A DNA stretch of 64,000 nt from Devosia chinhatensis (GCF_000969445.1 NZ_JZEY01000054.1:2075067-2139066); one strand, 5' to 3'; positions 50,008 through 58,776 are shown, counted from the first letter of the stretch. The notes: generated by a model from the letters alone, not told the origin. Made by a program: numbers and translations.

Positions 50008-50011
50008 GGTC

Positions 50012-50401
50012 TTACTCGCTGTGGCGGAACATGTCGTAGCTCTTGCATACGACCAGGAACGCGCAACCCTGCAGCGTCATCTGGTTGGCGCTACGCTGCG
50101 TCAGTGTTCCGGCAACCTTGTGGCCGAAAAGCGTCATCTCCCCTTTCCAGCGATTGGGTCCGGCGGGCATCAGCCTGTCGGCCATCGGCTTGTTGAGGTA
50201 GGGCTTGTACTGCTCGTTGTAGTCGGCCTCGCTCAGCCACACCAATTGGCCGCAAACCTGGCTGCCGTCCCCACAGGTCTGCAACGCAAAGCGCGTATCC
50301 CTTGTTTCCAGCTCCCAGACTCCTTCTGGCGAGGCCAGCGTCGGCAAGGCCGTGGCGATCAGGGCACCGGCAGCGAAAACAAGGCGGGAAAGACGACGCA
50401 T
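50012..50401 (-). CDS. DUF2147 secreted protein, copy 2
   Basis: 129 residues with a signal peptide (about 1-23). It repeats the pattern of copy 1: PEGVWELETRDTRFALQTCGDGSQVCGQLVWLSEAD at the start and TLQGCAFLVVCKSYDMFRHS at the end. The ATG at 50401 has GAGGAG seven bases upstream. Tandem duplication is clear from the aligned cysteines. The cellular role is unknown. Confidence 0.85.
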   Translation of the reverse strand: MRRLSRLVFAAGALIATALPTLASPEGVWELETRDTRFALQTCGDGSQVCGQLVWLSEADYNEQYKPYLNKPMADRLMPAGPNRWKGEMTLFGHKVAGTLTQRSANQMTLQGCAFLVVCKSYDMFRHSE

Positions 50402-50503
50402 GGACAACTCCTCGACTGGGCTTGCGGCCACTCTGTCGCCGCCGGGCTGAATGCAGCCTGAATGATCCTGTCACCGTCCCGTCATGCAACCCGCTTAAGT
50501 CTA

Positions 50504-50626
50504 CGCAGGTCCGGTCTCCCCAGATCCGGACGCAAGGTCTCCCGCTTTGCTGCGGCTGGACCTGCGGGGCACCCCAACCCTGCCACCGAGCCATTCGGTC
50601 CTGGCCGCCTTCGGGCGGCCTTTTTC
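50504..50626 (+). ncRNA. candidate structured small RNA with orphan terminator
   Basis: On the plus strand between two minus-strand genes lies CGCAGGTCC (50504-50512) pairing perfectly with GGACCTGCG (50558-50566), an alternative inner hairpin GTCCGG-TCTCCCCAGAT-CCGGAC (50509-50531) and a textbook terminator GGCCGCC-TTCG-GGCGGCC plus T5 (50603-50625). No plus-strand gene stands upstream that would need it. No clear promoter was found. Confidence 0.45.
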
Positions 50627-50629
50627 CGT

Positions 50630-51079
50630 TCAGAGCCGCTCCATGGCAATGGTACGCACCATCTGCCCCATCTCGTCGTCCTCGTACTCGTCCACCTCGA
50701 CCCAGCCACGGCTGCGGTAGAACTGGCGCGCCCGCATGTTGAAGCTGCGCACCTCGAGCCGGCCTGCGCCTTCGCTCTCGGCCGCATCCATCATCGCGCC
50801 GCCCACGCCTGTGCCGATCGCCCAGCTGTCGACGTGGATGGCATGAAGATGCGGCGCGTCCAGGTGATAGAGGCCCACCACCACCCCGGCCCGCTCGGCA
50901 ATGCGGAAGTGTTCGAGATAGGCGCTGACATAACTCTCGACCGGTCGCACGCTCTCATATCGGCCAAGGGCCGCGGCTTCGAGATGGGGCGCCCAATGGC
51001 TGCGCCACGACCGGTCCAGAAGGCTGATGACGTCGCCGGCCTCGGACTGACGCGCCCCCCGGATCAGGATATCGGACAT
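50630..51079 (-). CDS. GNAT family N-acetyltransferase
   Basis: 149 residues. GNAT fold with the acetyl-CoA loop region AIGTGVGGAMMDAAE and the C-terminal FNMRARQFYRSRGWVEV. The start at 51079 has GGAGG six bases upstream; an earlier ATG at 51115 lacks one. Acceptor unknown. It is divergent from the thymidine kinase gene. Confidence 0.9.
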   Translation of the reverse strand: MSDILIRGARQSEAGDVISLLDRSWRSHWAPHLEAAALGRYESVRPVESYVSAYLEHFRIAERAGVVVGLYHLDAPHLHAIHVDSWAIGTGVGGAMMDAAESEGAGRLEVRSFNMRARQFYRSRGWVEVDEYEDDEMGQMVRTIAMERL

Positions 51080-51192
51080 CTCGCCTCCGCAATGAACTGT
51101 TGAACGTCGCCTCACGCGGCTTCATGCCGGCCCGCTTCGGGTCTATTGCCTATCCCATCCTCGAAGTGCAACCCGCGAGTCCCGCGCCGAAC

Positions 51193-51786
51193 ATGGCCAA
51201 GCTCTATTTTTCATACGCGGCGATGAATGCGGGCAAATCCACCCTGCTGCTCCAGGCTGCCTACAATTACCGCGAACGCGGCATGCGGCCCCTGCTCTAC
51301 ACGTCCGCGCTCTACGCCGAAGGCGGCGTCGGTCTCATCACCTCGCGCATCGGCATTGCCGAGCCGGCCGAACTCTACGCCCCCGGCGACGACGTTTACC
51401 AGTCGGTGCGCGATTTCCATGAGGAATCCAAGGTCGACTGCGTCTTCGTCGACGAAGCCCAGTTCCTCACCCGCGAACAGGTCTGGCAATTGGCCCGCGT
51501 CGGTGACCGCTTGCGCATTCCGGTCATGTGCTATGGCCTGCGCACCGACTTTCAGGGCAAGCTCTTTCCCGGCTCCATGGAATTGCTGGCCATCGCCGAT
51601 GCCTTGCGCGAAATTCGCACCATCTGCACCTGCGGCGCCAAGGCCACGATGGTTGTGCGCCAGGACATGGCGGGCCGCGTCCTCACCGATGGCGACCAGG
51701 TGTCGATCGAAAAGTCGGTTTATCTCTCCCTCTGCCGCAAGCACTGGGAAGAAGCGGTTGGCCGCTGGCCCGTGAAAGGACCCTGA
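51193..51786 (+). CDS. tdk: thymidine kinase
   Basis: 197 residues, typical for the TK1-type enzyme that phosphorylates thymidine in salvage. P-loop in MNAGKSTLLLQ, Walker B-like FVDEAQFL, a lasso region, and zinc-site cysteines CTCGA and SLCRKH near the C-terminus. The ATG at 51193 gives the family's normal N-terminus (MAKLYFSYAAMNAGKS); an in-frame extension to 51100 has no support. The thioesterase gene follows three bases after the stop. Confidence 0.94.
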   Translation: MAKLYFSYAAMNAGKSTLLLQAAYNYRERGMRPLLYTSALYAEGGVGLITSRIGIAEPAELYAPGDDVYQSVRDFHEESKVDCVFVDEAQFLTREQVWQLARVGDRLRIPVMCYGLRTDFQGKLFPGSMELLAIADALREIRTICTCGAKATMVVRQDMAGRVLTDGDQVSIEKSVYLSLCRKHWEEAVGRWPVKGP

Positions 51787-51789
51787 TAG

Positions 51790-52179
51790 ATGCTTAGCAC
51801 TGCCTCCGAGCCCACCGGCGCGCTCACCATCCGCACCCTTGCCATGCCGGCCGATACCAATCCGGCCGGTGATATCTTCGGTGGCTGGGTGATGAGCCAG
51901 ATGGACATTGCCGGCGCCATTGCCGCCGTCGAAAAGGTCAAGGGCCGCGTGGTGACCGTGGCGGTCGAGGCCATGACCTTCATCGCGCCGGTCAAAGTCG
52001 GCGACGTGCTCTGCGTCTATACCAATGTCGAGCGCGTCGGCACGACCTCCATCACCATCGGCCTCGAAGCCTGGGTTCGCCGCAATCGTCTCGACGACCG
52101 CCAGAAGGTCACCGAGGCGCGCTTCGTCTATGTGTCGCTGGACGAGAACGGCCAGAAACGTCCCATTCCCGCCGCTTAA
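51790..52179 (+). CDS. acyl-CoA thioesterase, YciA-type hot-dog fold
   Basis: 129 residues. Single hot-dog domain with the active-site pattern PADTNPAGDIFGGWVMSQMD (Asn/Asp pair) and AMTFIAPVKVGDVLCVY. It cleaves acyl-CoA thioesters of broad specificity. It starts three bases after the tdk stop, so both are likely co-translated. Confidence 0.93.
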   Translation: MLSTASEPTGALTIRTLAMPADTNPAGDIFGGWVMSQMDIAGAIAAVEKVKGRVVTVAVEAMTFIAPVKVGDVLCVYTNVERVGTTSITIGLEAWVRRNRLDDRQKVTEARFVYVSLDENGQKRPIPAA

Positions 52180-52396
52180 CGGAACATTCAGACTGCGTTC
52201 AGCTGCCGGGTGCTTTTCTCCCTCTCAAGGCACCACCCGGTGTCGGCTTGAAACCAGGCTCTCGCGAGCGGGTCACCTCCCAAGGGAACCCTTTTCGACG
52301 ATTCTCCGTTTCACGCATCACAATCATCGGCATGGCAGCCGCAAGCGTCGTTCCGGAATTCCGGGGCCGGTAAGCCAGAGCCACAGGGAGCATGCT

Positions 52397-53062
52397 ATGC
52401 ACCGTCAGACCCGTAAGAAAGTCCTCAATATCGTCACCGGTATCGCCGTTGCGGCTGCTGCCGCGGTGGTTTTCCTGCCGGCTGCTCAGGCCGCGCCCGG
52501 CACGGCGACGTCCAACGTCAATGTCCGCTCCGGTCCTGGCACCGGCTATGCCGTGACCAATACGCTGCGCCGCGGCGACCAGGTCGACGTGCAGCGCTGC
52601 CAGGGCTCCTGGTGCTACGTCCAGGGTCGCGGCTTCGGCGGTTGGGTATCGGCCAACTTCCTGTCCGCTGGCGGTTCGCCGGTGAACCCTGCCAATCCGG
52701 GCTTGTCCTTCGGCTTCACCATCGGTGGTCCGAACGGCCCCAATATCAGCATCGGCGTCGGCAATCAGCCCCAGCCGCAGCCCCCGCGTCCGGGCCCGCG
52801 CCCGCCGATCGTGCAGCCCACTGCCGAGGTCTGCTTCTATGACCGCGTCAATTATCGCGGCCAGAGCTTCTGCCTCGAACAGGGCGACAGCGTTCGCGAT
52901 CTGGGCGATTGGGTCGACCGCATCTCCTCGATTGACAACCCTTCCCGCGTACGCGTCGAGGTTTGCTCCGAGGTCGCCTACCGCAATTGCCGCACCTATA
53001 CCACCAGCGCCGGCAATCTGGGCGATTTCGACAAGTACATCGCTTCGGTCCGCATCCGGTGA
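52397..53062 (+). CDS. secreted SH3b plus beta/gamma-crystallin-like protein, copy 1
   Basis: 221 residues. Signal peptide (about 1-32), a bacterial SH3 domain (SNVNVRSGPGTGYAVTNTLRRGDQVDVQRCQGSWCYVQG, about 38-80), a Gly/Asn/Pro-rich linker (about 95-140) and a C-terminal domain with VCFYDRVNYRGQSFCLEQGD that looks like a beta/gamma-crystallin or peptidase-inhibitor I36 fold with paired cysteines. SH3b domains often bind cell wall. The ATG at 52397 has AGGGAG eight bases upstream. A shorter paralogue follows. Confidence 0.85.
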   Translation: MHRQTRKKVLNIVTGIAVAAAAAVVFLPAAQAAPGTATSNVNVRSGPGTGYAVTNTLRRGDQVDVQRCQGSWCYVQGRGFGGWVSANFLSAGGSPVNPANPGLSFGFTIGGPNGPNISIGVGNQPQPQPPRPGPRPPIVQPTAEVCFYDRVNYRGQSFCLEQGDSVRDLGDWVDRISSIDNPSRVRVEVCSEVAYRNCRTYTTSAGNLGDFDKYIASVRIR

Positions 53063-53166
53063 TCCGATAGCCACATCAGCTTCCGCGCCGCCCCCACGAA
53101 AGGGCGGCGCTTTGCGTTTGAAGCGGCGTTCTCTGCCGAGCACGCCCAGCCCGGGGGAATGATCCG

Positions 53167-53739
53167 ATGTCGCGTCTGCTTGCCGCCTTCCTGTGCTTTG
53201 TTTTTGCGCTCTTCGCCGCTACGCCCAGCTTCGCCCTCAGTCCCTCGGGCAGCCATGCCTGGAGCCGCACCGAGCTGGGCCTGCGCGCCGGTCCCGGCGG
53301 TCATTATGACAGCGTCGGCATCATTGCCGCCCATGTCGACATCAAGGTCCTGCGCTGCGTCCAGTTCTGGTGCCTCGTCGATGGTCCGGGCGGCCACGGC
53401 TGGGCCGATCGCAACGCCGTCGATTTCCGCAAGAACCCCTATTCGGCCCTCAGCGCCGCCGGCATGATGCGTCCCGATCTGCAAGGTGGCCGCCTGTGCT
53501 TTTACGAAGGCACCCACTATACCGGCCGCTCCTTCTGCGCCGGCACTGGCCAGGTCTTTCCCGATCTCGCGCTCTGGGGCTGGGACAACGCCATCCGCTC
53601 GATTGCCGTTGAAGTCGACACCAGCGCCGCCGTCTGCCGCGAACGCGATTTCCGCTCCTATTGCGAACGCGTCTACCAGAGCCAGCCGGTGCTGACCGAG
53701 TTCCTATTCCGCAATGTGTCGTCAATCCGCGTCTACTGA
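53167..53739 (+). CDS. secreted SH3b plus beta/gamma-crystallin-like protein, copy 2
   Basis: 190 residues with the same layout as copy 1 but without the linker: signal peptide (about 1-24), SH3b-like domain (WSRTELGLRAGPGGHYDSVGIIAAHVDIKVLRC...) and a crystallin-like domain with LCFYEGTHYTGRSFCAG. The aligned SH3b and LCFY/VCFY...FC motifs show tandem duplication. GGGGGA stands before the ATG. The pair may form a two-gene unit. Confidence 0.83.
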   Translation: MSRLLAAFLCFVFALFAATPSFALSPSGSHAWSRTELGLRAGPGGHYDSVGIIAAHVDIKVLRCVQFWCLVDGPGGHGWADRNAVDFRKNPYSALSAAGMMRPDLQGGRLCFYEGTHYTGRSFCAGTGQVFPDLALWGWDNAIRSIAVEVDTSAAVCRERDFRSYCERVYQSQPVLTEFLFRNVSSIRVY

Positions 53740-53745
53740 GCCCGC

Positions 53746-54117
53746 TTACCGCATCAGCGGGAACACGGCGCGGAGCTTCGGTTCGCGGAGCCAGAGCGCC
53801 AGCCAGGTCGCGAGCCCCAGGTAAAGGCTGAACAGCGTTTGGCTGAACAGCGGATTGTCCACCCGCAGGTTGGCCGCCAACGCGCCACCCAATAGCCCCG
53901 TGAACAGCACCGCTCCCAGAAGCGCCGTGCGCGGGATGAGGAACAGCACCACGCAGGCCAGTTCGATCAGCCCGATCAGCACCAGATATTTTGCCGGCCA
54001 CCCCACCACCGCGATCGGCTCCAGCGCCACGTCCAGCTGCAACAGCTTCGGCGCCACCGACGCCCCCAGCATGAAAAGGGCGACCAGCCCGCTCAGCACC
54101 CAACCTGCAATTTTCAT
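53746..54117 (-). CDS. DoxX-like membrane protein
   Basis: 123 residues with four hydrophobic segments (MKIAGWVLSGLVALFMLGASVAP..., AKYLVLIGLIELACVVLFLIP, LLGAVLFTGLLGGALAA and LYLGLATWLALWL). This matches the short DoxX/DUF4870-type proteins of unknown function. It is convergent with the crystallin-like gene. Confidence 0.8.
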   Translation of the reverse strand: MKIAGWVLSGLVALFMLGASVAPKLLQLDVALEPIAVVGWPAKYLVLIGLIELACVVLFLIPRTALLGAVLFTGLLGGALAANLRVDNPLFSQTLFSLYLGLATWLALWLREPKLRAVFPLMR

Positions 54118-54286
54118 TCCGCCCTCCAGCGCCGCGGCCGCTGGCCGCTTCTCATGCCGTCACGACGAGCATGATACCGCGTTTTCGACATCCGCCCGCG
54201 CGCAACGAACGGACCACTTCGCCCTTTCGTGATCGCATCGTTCTGCAACGTTTCGCGCCACCAGCACTTAGTGAGGGGAACCCTGA

Positions 54287-54343
54287 ATGCAGATTTTGAA
54301 AATTTGCGTGTTCCTTCAACCTTTTAAGTCTGGACCCCAGTGA
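54287..54343 (+). CDS. 18-residue leader ORF coupled to the sugar dehydrogenase
   Basis: ATG at 54287 with AGGGGA seven bases upstream, encoding MQILKICVFLQPFKSGPQ, and stopping at TGA 54341-54343, which overlaps the start of the next gene (TGATG). The downstream gene has no ribosome binding site of its own, so its translation probably depends on this ORF. Confidence 0.6.
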   Translation: MQILKICVFLQPFKSGPQ

Positions 54344-55629
54344 TGAAGATTGCACACCTCCTCGCCGGCACGGCCCTCTCTTTTGCCCTGCTCAGCCCCG
54401 CTGCCATTGCCCAGGATAATACCTCGCCTGAAGAACAGGTCGAAGGCGTGGCGCCCGCTGAAGGCGATGAAGCCCCCGCTGGCGAACCCGTCGAAACCGC
54501 TCCGCCCAATGCTCCGGACCAGCAGCCCGCCTCTCCCGATCAGGTGCGCGCGCCCCAGCCGGCCGAGCCCGTCGAGGTGACCACCGAGACCGTGGCCGAA
54601 GGCCTGCCCCAGCTCTGGGCCATGGAATTTCTGCCCGATGGTCGCATGCTGGTAACCGCCAAGCAGGGTGCGCTCCACATTGTCGATGAAAACGGGCAAG
54701 CCGGCCCGGAAATTTCCGGCCTGCCGGAAGTCGATGCCCGTGGCCAGGGTGGCCTGCTCGACGTGGCCCTGGCTTCTGATTACGAAGAAAGCGGCCGCAT
54801 CTTCTTCTCCTATGCCGAACCGCGCGAAGGCGGCAACGGCACGACCCTGGCTTCGGCCATCCTCGTGCCTGACGAAGCCGGCGGCGGCGCCCTCGAGGAC
54901 GTCCAGGTCATTTTCCGCCAGGAGCCGACCTATGACGGCGACAAGCACTTCGGCTCGCGCATCGTTCCGGTGGGCGATGGCACGCTCTACCTCACGGTCG
55001 GCGAACGCTCGGACGATCCGGTTCGCACCCAGGCTCAGGAATTGGCCTCCGGCTACGGCAAGGTCTTCCACATCGATTATGAAGGCAATGCCGTCGACGG
55101 CAATCCCTTCGCTGAAACCGAAGGGGCCCTGCCGGAGATCTGGAGCCTCGGCCACCGCAACACCCAGTCGGCAGCCCTGGATGGTGAAGGCCGCCTCTGG
55201 ATCGTCGAGCATGGTGCGCGCGGCGGCGATGAACTCAACCTGCCCGAGGCCGGGCTCAACTACGGCTGGCCCGATGTCGCCTACGGCATCGAATATAGCG
55301 GCGAAGCCATTGGCGAAGGCATCACTGCCGATGCCGAAACCGCGCAGCCCGTCTATTACTGGGACCCGGTGATCGCCCCATCCGGCATGGCCTTCTATGA
55401 AGGCGATGAATTCTCCGGCTGGGACAATACCTTCCTGATCGGCGGCCTGGTCACCACCGGCATCGTCGTGGTCCACCTCGAAAATGACCGCGTCGCTTTC
55501 GAGGAACGCATCCCGCTCGAGGCCCGCGTCCGTGACGTCCGCGTCGGCCCCGATGGCGCGATCTACGCCGTCACCGAAAATCCAGATGCCAGCACGTCCG
55601 ACATCATCCGTGTGAGCAACGCGAGCTAA
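54343..55629 (+). CDS. secreted PQQ-type aldose sugar dehydrogenase, second copy
   Basis: 428 residues. Signal peptide (about 1-24), then an acidic Pro/Glu/Ala-rich linker (about 25-80) absent from the paralogue at 37151, then the same propeller with [52 protein letters not shown] and LNYGWP. It oxidises aldoses in the periplasm if PQQ is available. The ATG at 54343 follows a coupled leader ORF. A terminator lies eight bases after the stop. Confidence 0.9.
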   Translation: MKIAHLLAGTALSFALLSPAAIAQDNTSPEEQVEGVAPAEGDEAPAGEPVETAPPNAPDQQPASPDQVRAPQPAEPVEVTTETVAEGLPQLWAMEFLPDGRMLVTAKQGALHIVDENGQAGPEISGLPEVDARGQGGLLDVALASDYEESGRIFFSYAEPREGGNGTTLASAILVPDEAGGGALEDVQVIFRQEPTYDGDKHFGSRIVPVGDGTLYLTVGERSDDPVRTQAQELASGYGKVFHIDYEGNAVDGNPFAETEGALPEIWSLGHRNTQSAALDGEGRLWIVEHGARGGDELNLPEAGLNYGWPDVAYGIEYSGEAIGEGITADAETAQPVYYWDPVIAPSGMAFYEGDEFSGWDNTFLIGGLVTTGIVVVHLENDRVAFEERIPLEARVRDVRVGPDGAIYAVTENPDASTSDIIRVSNAS

Positions 55630-55636
55630 GACCCAG

Positions 55637-55663
55637 CCCTCCCCCTCAAAGGGGAGGGTTTTT
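55637..55663 (+). terminator. intrinsic terminator after the second sugar dehydrogenase
   Basis: CCCTCCCC-CTCAA-AGGGGAGGG followed by TTTTT. Confidence 0.9.
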
Positions 55664-55776
55664 CCTTGTCCCCCGGGCTGCGCGAGAAGCCTCCTGCGTG
55701 CCGCCCGACAGCCTCGATTGACAGTCCCGGATGGAAGCTCTCATTATTCCCGACATCAGGAATGGAGCGCTTTTCC

Positions 55777-56208
55777 ATGAAGTTTTCAGGTACGCTGCTT
55801 CAAACGGGAAACAATACGGGTATTGAAGTTCCGCCCGATATGCTCGAAGCACTCGGCAGTCGCAGGGCTGCCGTCAAGGTGAGCGTCAACGGCTATCAGT
55901 TCCGGTCCACGATCGGCAGCATGGGCGGCAAGGCGCTCATTCCCTTCAGTTCCGAACACCGAAAGCTGAGCGGCTTGAAGGGTGGCGATCCGATAGAGGT
56001 CACACTGGAAATCGACGACGAGCCGCGCCAGGTCGAGGTGCCGCCCGATCTCGCCGCAGCGCTCGACGCCCTTCCCGAAACGCGCCAGAGCTTCGACGCC
56101 CTGGCCCCGTCGAAGCGCAAGGCCCATGTGCTTTCGATAGAAGAGGCCAGGACTGCCGAAACGCGCGCCAGACGAATAGAAAAGCTAATCCTGGCCCTGC
56201 GCCAATAA
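55777..56208 (+). CDS. DUF1905/YdeI-like protein
   Basis: 143 residues: an N-terminal DUF1905 domain (FSGTLLQTGNNTGIEVPPDMLEALGSRRAAVKVSVNG...) and a C-terminal YdeI/OmpD-associated segment (PPDLAAALDALPETRQSFDALAPSKRKAHVLSIEEARTAETRARRIEKL). This cytoplasmic family is of unknown function; an E. coli relative is linked to polymyxin resistance. The ATG at 55777 has GGAG nine bases before it. The phosphotransferase gene follows ten bases later. Confidence 0.87.
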   Translation: MKFSGTLLQTGNNTGIEVPPDMLEALGSRRAAVKVSVNGYQFRSTIGSMGGKALIPFSSEHRKLSGLKGGDPIEVTLEIDDEPRQVEVPPDLAAALDALPETRQSFDALAPSKRKAHVLSIEEARTAETRARRIEKLILALRQ

Positions 56209-56218
56209 CGGCCGGCCC

Positions 56219-57112
56219 ATGCATGAAGACCAGATCGGCATAGACGCCGGGCGCGTCGCCGCACTGATCCGCCGGCAATTTCCGCAATTCCGCGACGCCG
56301 AAATCGCCCCCCTGACCACGCCGGCAACCACCAATGCGATCTTCCGCATCGGCGCCACCCATGCCGCGCGCCTGCCCCTGCGCGGGATGGATGCGCGAGA
56401 CTGCCGGCGACTGCTAGAGGCAGAAGCAAGGGCAATCGCCGCATTTCATGCCCATTGCCCCTTTCCCAGCCCCATCCCTATTGGCATCGGCCGGCCAGGT
56501 CCTGGCTTTCCCCTGCCCTGGACCGTCCAAACCTGGATCGAAGGTTTGGTCGCGACCCCGAACGGACAAAGTGCCAATGCGGATTTTGCGCTGGATCTTG
56601 TGCATCTGATCCGCGCTTTGCGTGCCCTCGATTTGAACGGCCTTGAGTTTGACGGAAAGGGCCGTGGCGGAAACCTGCCCGATCATGATGCGTGGATGGA
56701 CCAGTGCTTTTCGAAAAGCGGAAGACTGCTCGATGTGGCCCGCCTGCGGGCCATGTGGGTCAAGATGCGCGTCCTGCCGGGCCTGGGTTACGCTGTCATG
56801 AGCCACAGGGATCTCATTCCGGCAAACCTGCTGGTGGCGGGCGGGCGTCTGGTCGGCGTTCTGGACGCGGGCGCCTTCGGACCGGCCGATCCCGCCCTCG
56901 ATCTCGTCGCGTCCTGGCATCTGCTCAACAGCGATCGGCGTGCGCTCTTCCGCAATGCTCTGGGCGTGAGCGAGCTCGAATGGCGGCGCGGCGCCGCCTG
57001 GGCCTTTGAGCAGGCCATGGGGCTGGTCTGGTATTATGCGCAGACCAATCCGGTCATGAGTGCATTGGGGCGCACCACGCTCGCCCGTCTTGTCGAGGCC
57101 GACGACATCTGA
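56219..57112 (+). CDS. aminoglycoside phosphotransferase (APH) family protein
   Basis: 297 residues. Kinase-like fold with the catalytic loop MSHRDLIPANLLV (HxDxxxxN), then a metal-binding loop LDAGAFGPADPALDLVASW that matches the DPxxDL region of APH proteins but has an unusual LDAGAFGP instead of IDWxxxxxG. The N-lobe is GATHAARLPLRG. The family includes sugar and small-molecule kinases; antibiotic resistance is not implied. It is likely in an operon with the DUF1905 gene. Confidence 0.82.
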   Translation: MHEDQIGIDAGRVAALIRRQFPQFRDAEIAPLTTPATTNAIFRIGATHAARLPLRGMDARDCRRLLEAEARAIAAFHAHCPFPSPIPIGIGRPGPGFPLPWTVQTWIEGLVATPNGQSANADFALDLVHLIRALRALDLNGLEFDGKGRGGNLPDHDAWMDQCFSKSGRLLDVARLRAMWVKMRVLPGLGYAVMSHRDLIPANLLVAGGRLVGVLDAGAFGPADPALDLVASWHLLNSDRRALFRNALGVSELEWRRGAAWAFEQAMGLVWYYAQTNPVMSALGRTTLARLVEADDI

Positions 57113-57188
57113 TCGCGTCTTGCGGCTTTGCCTTGCATCCCGGGTGGGCTAGAAAGCCCCTGATGCAACCGCTTCATGATCGGCTCCC

Positions 57189-57863
57189 ATGATCCCCTGG
57201 CAAAAGCTCGACGAAACCACCATGCCTGGAGGAGGCCCCCTGACGCTGATGCAGCGCGGCACCGAATTTTCCATCATGTCCGGCACGATCGGATTGATGA
57301 ATAGCCGCATGAGCGGGTCCGAGGAACAGCTTGCCATGCTCTCTGCCGCGCGCGTCGGCAAGCGTCCCGGAGCACGCATCCTGATCGGCGGACTGGGCAT
57401 GGGCTTCACCCTGCGCGCGGCGCTCTCCGCTTTCGGCCCGGACAGCCGGATCACCGTCGCCGAACTCGTCCCGGCCGTCATCGCCTGGGCCCGCGGACCG
57501 CTGTCGCCCATCCATGGCGCCAGCCTCGATGATCCCCGCGTCACCATCCACGAGGGCGACGTGCGTACCGCCATTGGCGCCGGCAAGCCGTTTGATGCCA
57601 TCCTGCTCGATGTCGACAATGGACCAGATGGGCTGTTCCGGCCCGAGAACGACCGGCTCTACAGCGCCACCGGTCTTGGCAATACCAAGGCCGCGTTGAC
57701 ACCCGGCGGCCATCTCGCGGTCTGGTCTGCCTATCCCGACGCCGCCTTTACCCGGCGCCTCGGGCAATCCGGCATGGCCATCGAGGAAGTCCGGGTGCGC
57801 GAACGCAGCAATGGCAAGGGCGCCCGCCACCTCATCTGGTTCGCCACCAAACCCGGCCGCTGA
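57189..57863 (+). CDS. spermidine synthase-like methyltransferase-fold protein
   Basis: 224 residues. Rossmann fold with the nucleotide-binding loop ILIGGLGMGFTLRAAL, acidic strand VAELVPAVI and DAILLDVDNGPDG, which is typical of spermidine synthase-like proteins without known polyamine activity. It has no N-terminal membrane domain. Its stop lies nine bases before the next gene. Confidence 0.83.
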   Translation: MIPWQKLDETTMPGGGPLTLMQRGTEFSIMSGTIGLMNSRMSGSEEQLAMLSAARVGKRPGARILIGGLGMGFTLRAALSAFGPDSRITVAELVPAVIAWARGPLSPIHGASLDDPRVTIHEGDVRTAIGAGKPFDAILLDVDNGPDGLFRPENDRLYSATGLGNTKAALTPGGHLAVWSAYPDAAFTRRLGQSGMAIEEVRVRERSNGKGARHLIWFATKPGR

Positions 57864-57871
57864 GCCCTGCC

Positions 57872-58654
57872 ATGCGCGCCGTTCTCGGCATCGACGCGGC
57901 CTGGACCGTGCATAATCCCAGCGGCGTCGCCTTGGCCGCCCAGAGAGACGGCGCCTGGCACCTCGTTGCCGTCGCCCCCTCCTTCGCGGCCTTTTACGCC
58001 TTGCGCGGCGCAAAGGAGCAAACCGCGTTCGACGCCCCCCGTCTTCTTGATGACGCCACCCACCTGGCCGGCGCGCGCCCCGACCTCGTCGCGCTCGACA
58101 TGCCGCTCATGGATGGCCTCATCACCACCCGGCGCCGCAGCGACAATGCCATCGCCTCCGCCTATGGCGCGCGCGGCGCCTCAACCCACAGCCCCAGTGC
58201 CTTGCGCCCCGGCCCACTGGCCGTCGACATGCTGGCCGCCCTTACCAGCCTCGGCTATCCCCTTCTCTGCACCAACCCGATCACCGGGCCGGGCACGCTC
58301 GAAGTCTATCCCCATCCCGCGCTGATCGAGCTGACCGGCGCTGCCCGCCGCCTGCCCTATAAGGTGCACAATCGCGGCAAGTACTGGCCTGCGCTCACCG
58401 GGCCGGAGCGCCTCGCCAACCTCTTTGCGCAATGGACGACCATCCTTGCCGCACTCGATATTGTCCTGCCCGGCACTGCGGCGCTCGCCCCGCTGCCGGC
58501 GCCGGATGCGCCCCTCCGCCACCTCAAGGCTTTCGAGGATAGCCTCGATGCGATCATCTGCGCCTGGGTGGGTATCTGCGCCCTCGAAGGCCGCGCCATC
58601 GCCCATGGCGATGCACGAAGCGCCATCTGGGTGCCGGCCCCGTATGGAACCTGA
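57872..58654 (+). CDS. DUF429 protein, predicted RNase H-like nuclease
   Basis: 260 residues. DUF429 family: N-terminal LGIDAAWTVHNPSGVALA has the acidic strand typical of the RNase H/actin-like fold, with ALDMPLMDGL and a C-terminal DSLDAIICAWVG acidic motif. Nuclease activity is only predicted. It follows the spermidine synthase-like gene by nine bases. Confidence 0.85.
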   Translation: MRAVLGIDAAWTVHNPSGVALAAQRDGAWHLVAVAPSFAAFYALRGAKEQTAFDAPRLLDDATHLAGARPDLVALDMPLMDGLITTRRRSDNAIASAYGARGASTHSPSALRPGPLAVDMLAALTSLGYPLLCTNPITGPGTLEVYPHPALIELTGAARRLPYKVHNRGKYWPALTGPERLANLFAQWTTILAALDIVLPGTAALAPLPAPDAPLRHLKAFEDSLDAIICAWVGICALEGRAIAHGDARSAIWVPAPYGT

Positions 58655-58776
58655 CCCCGTTCCCTCCGCTTTACCCCCATGCTAGAAATGGTGATCATTT
58701 CCCTGCTGACATTGTGTGACGGAGCACCCATCTAAGGGTTCTGCTGTCCTCTCCTGTTCTGACCCACGAGCGCGCC

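Noticed and set aside
58736..58762. GTTC pair before uvrB as a LexA box
   Set aside because: The two GTTC are 14 bases apart, whereas the alphaproteobacterial LexA box needs seven.
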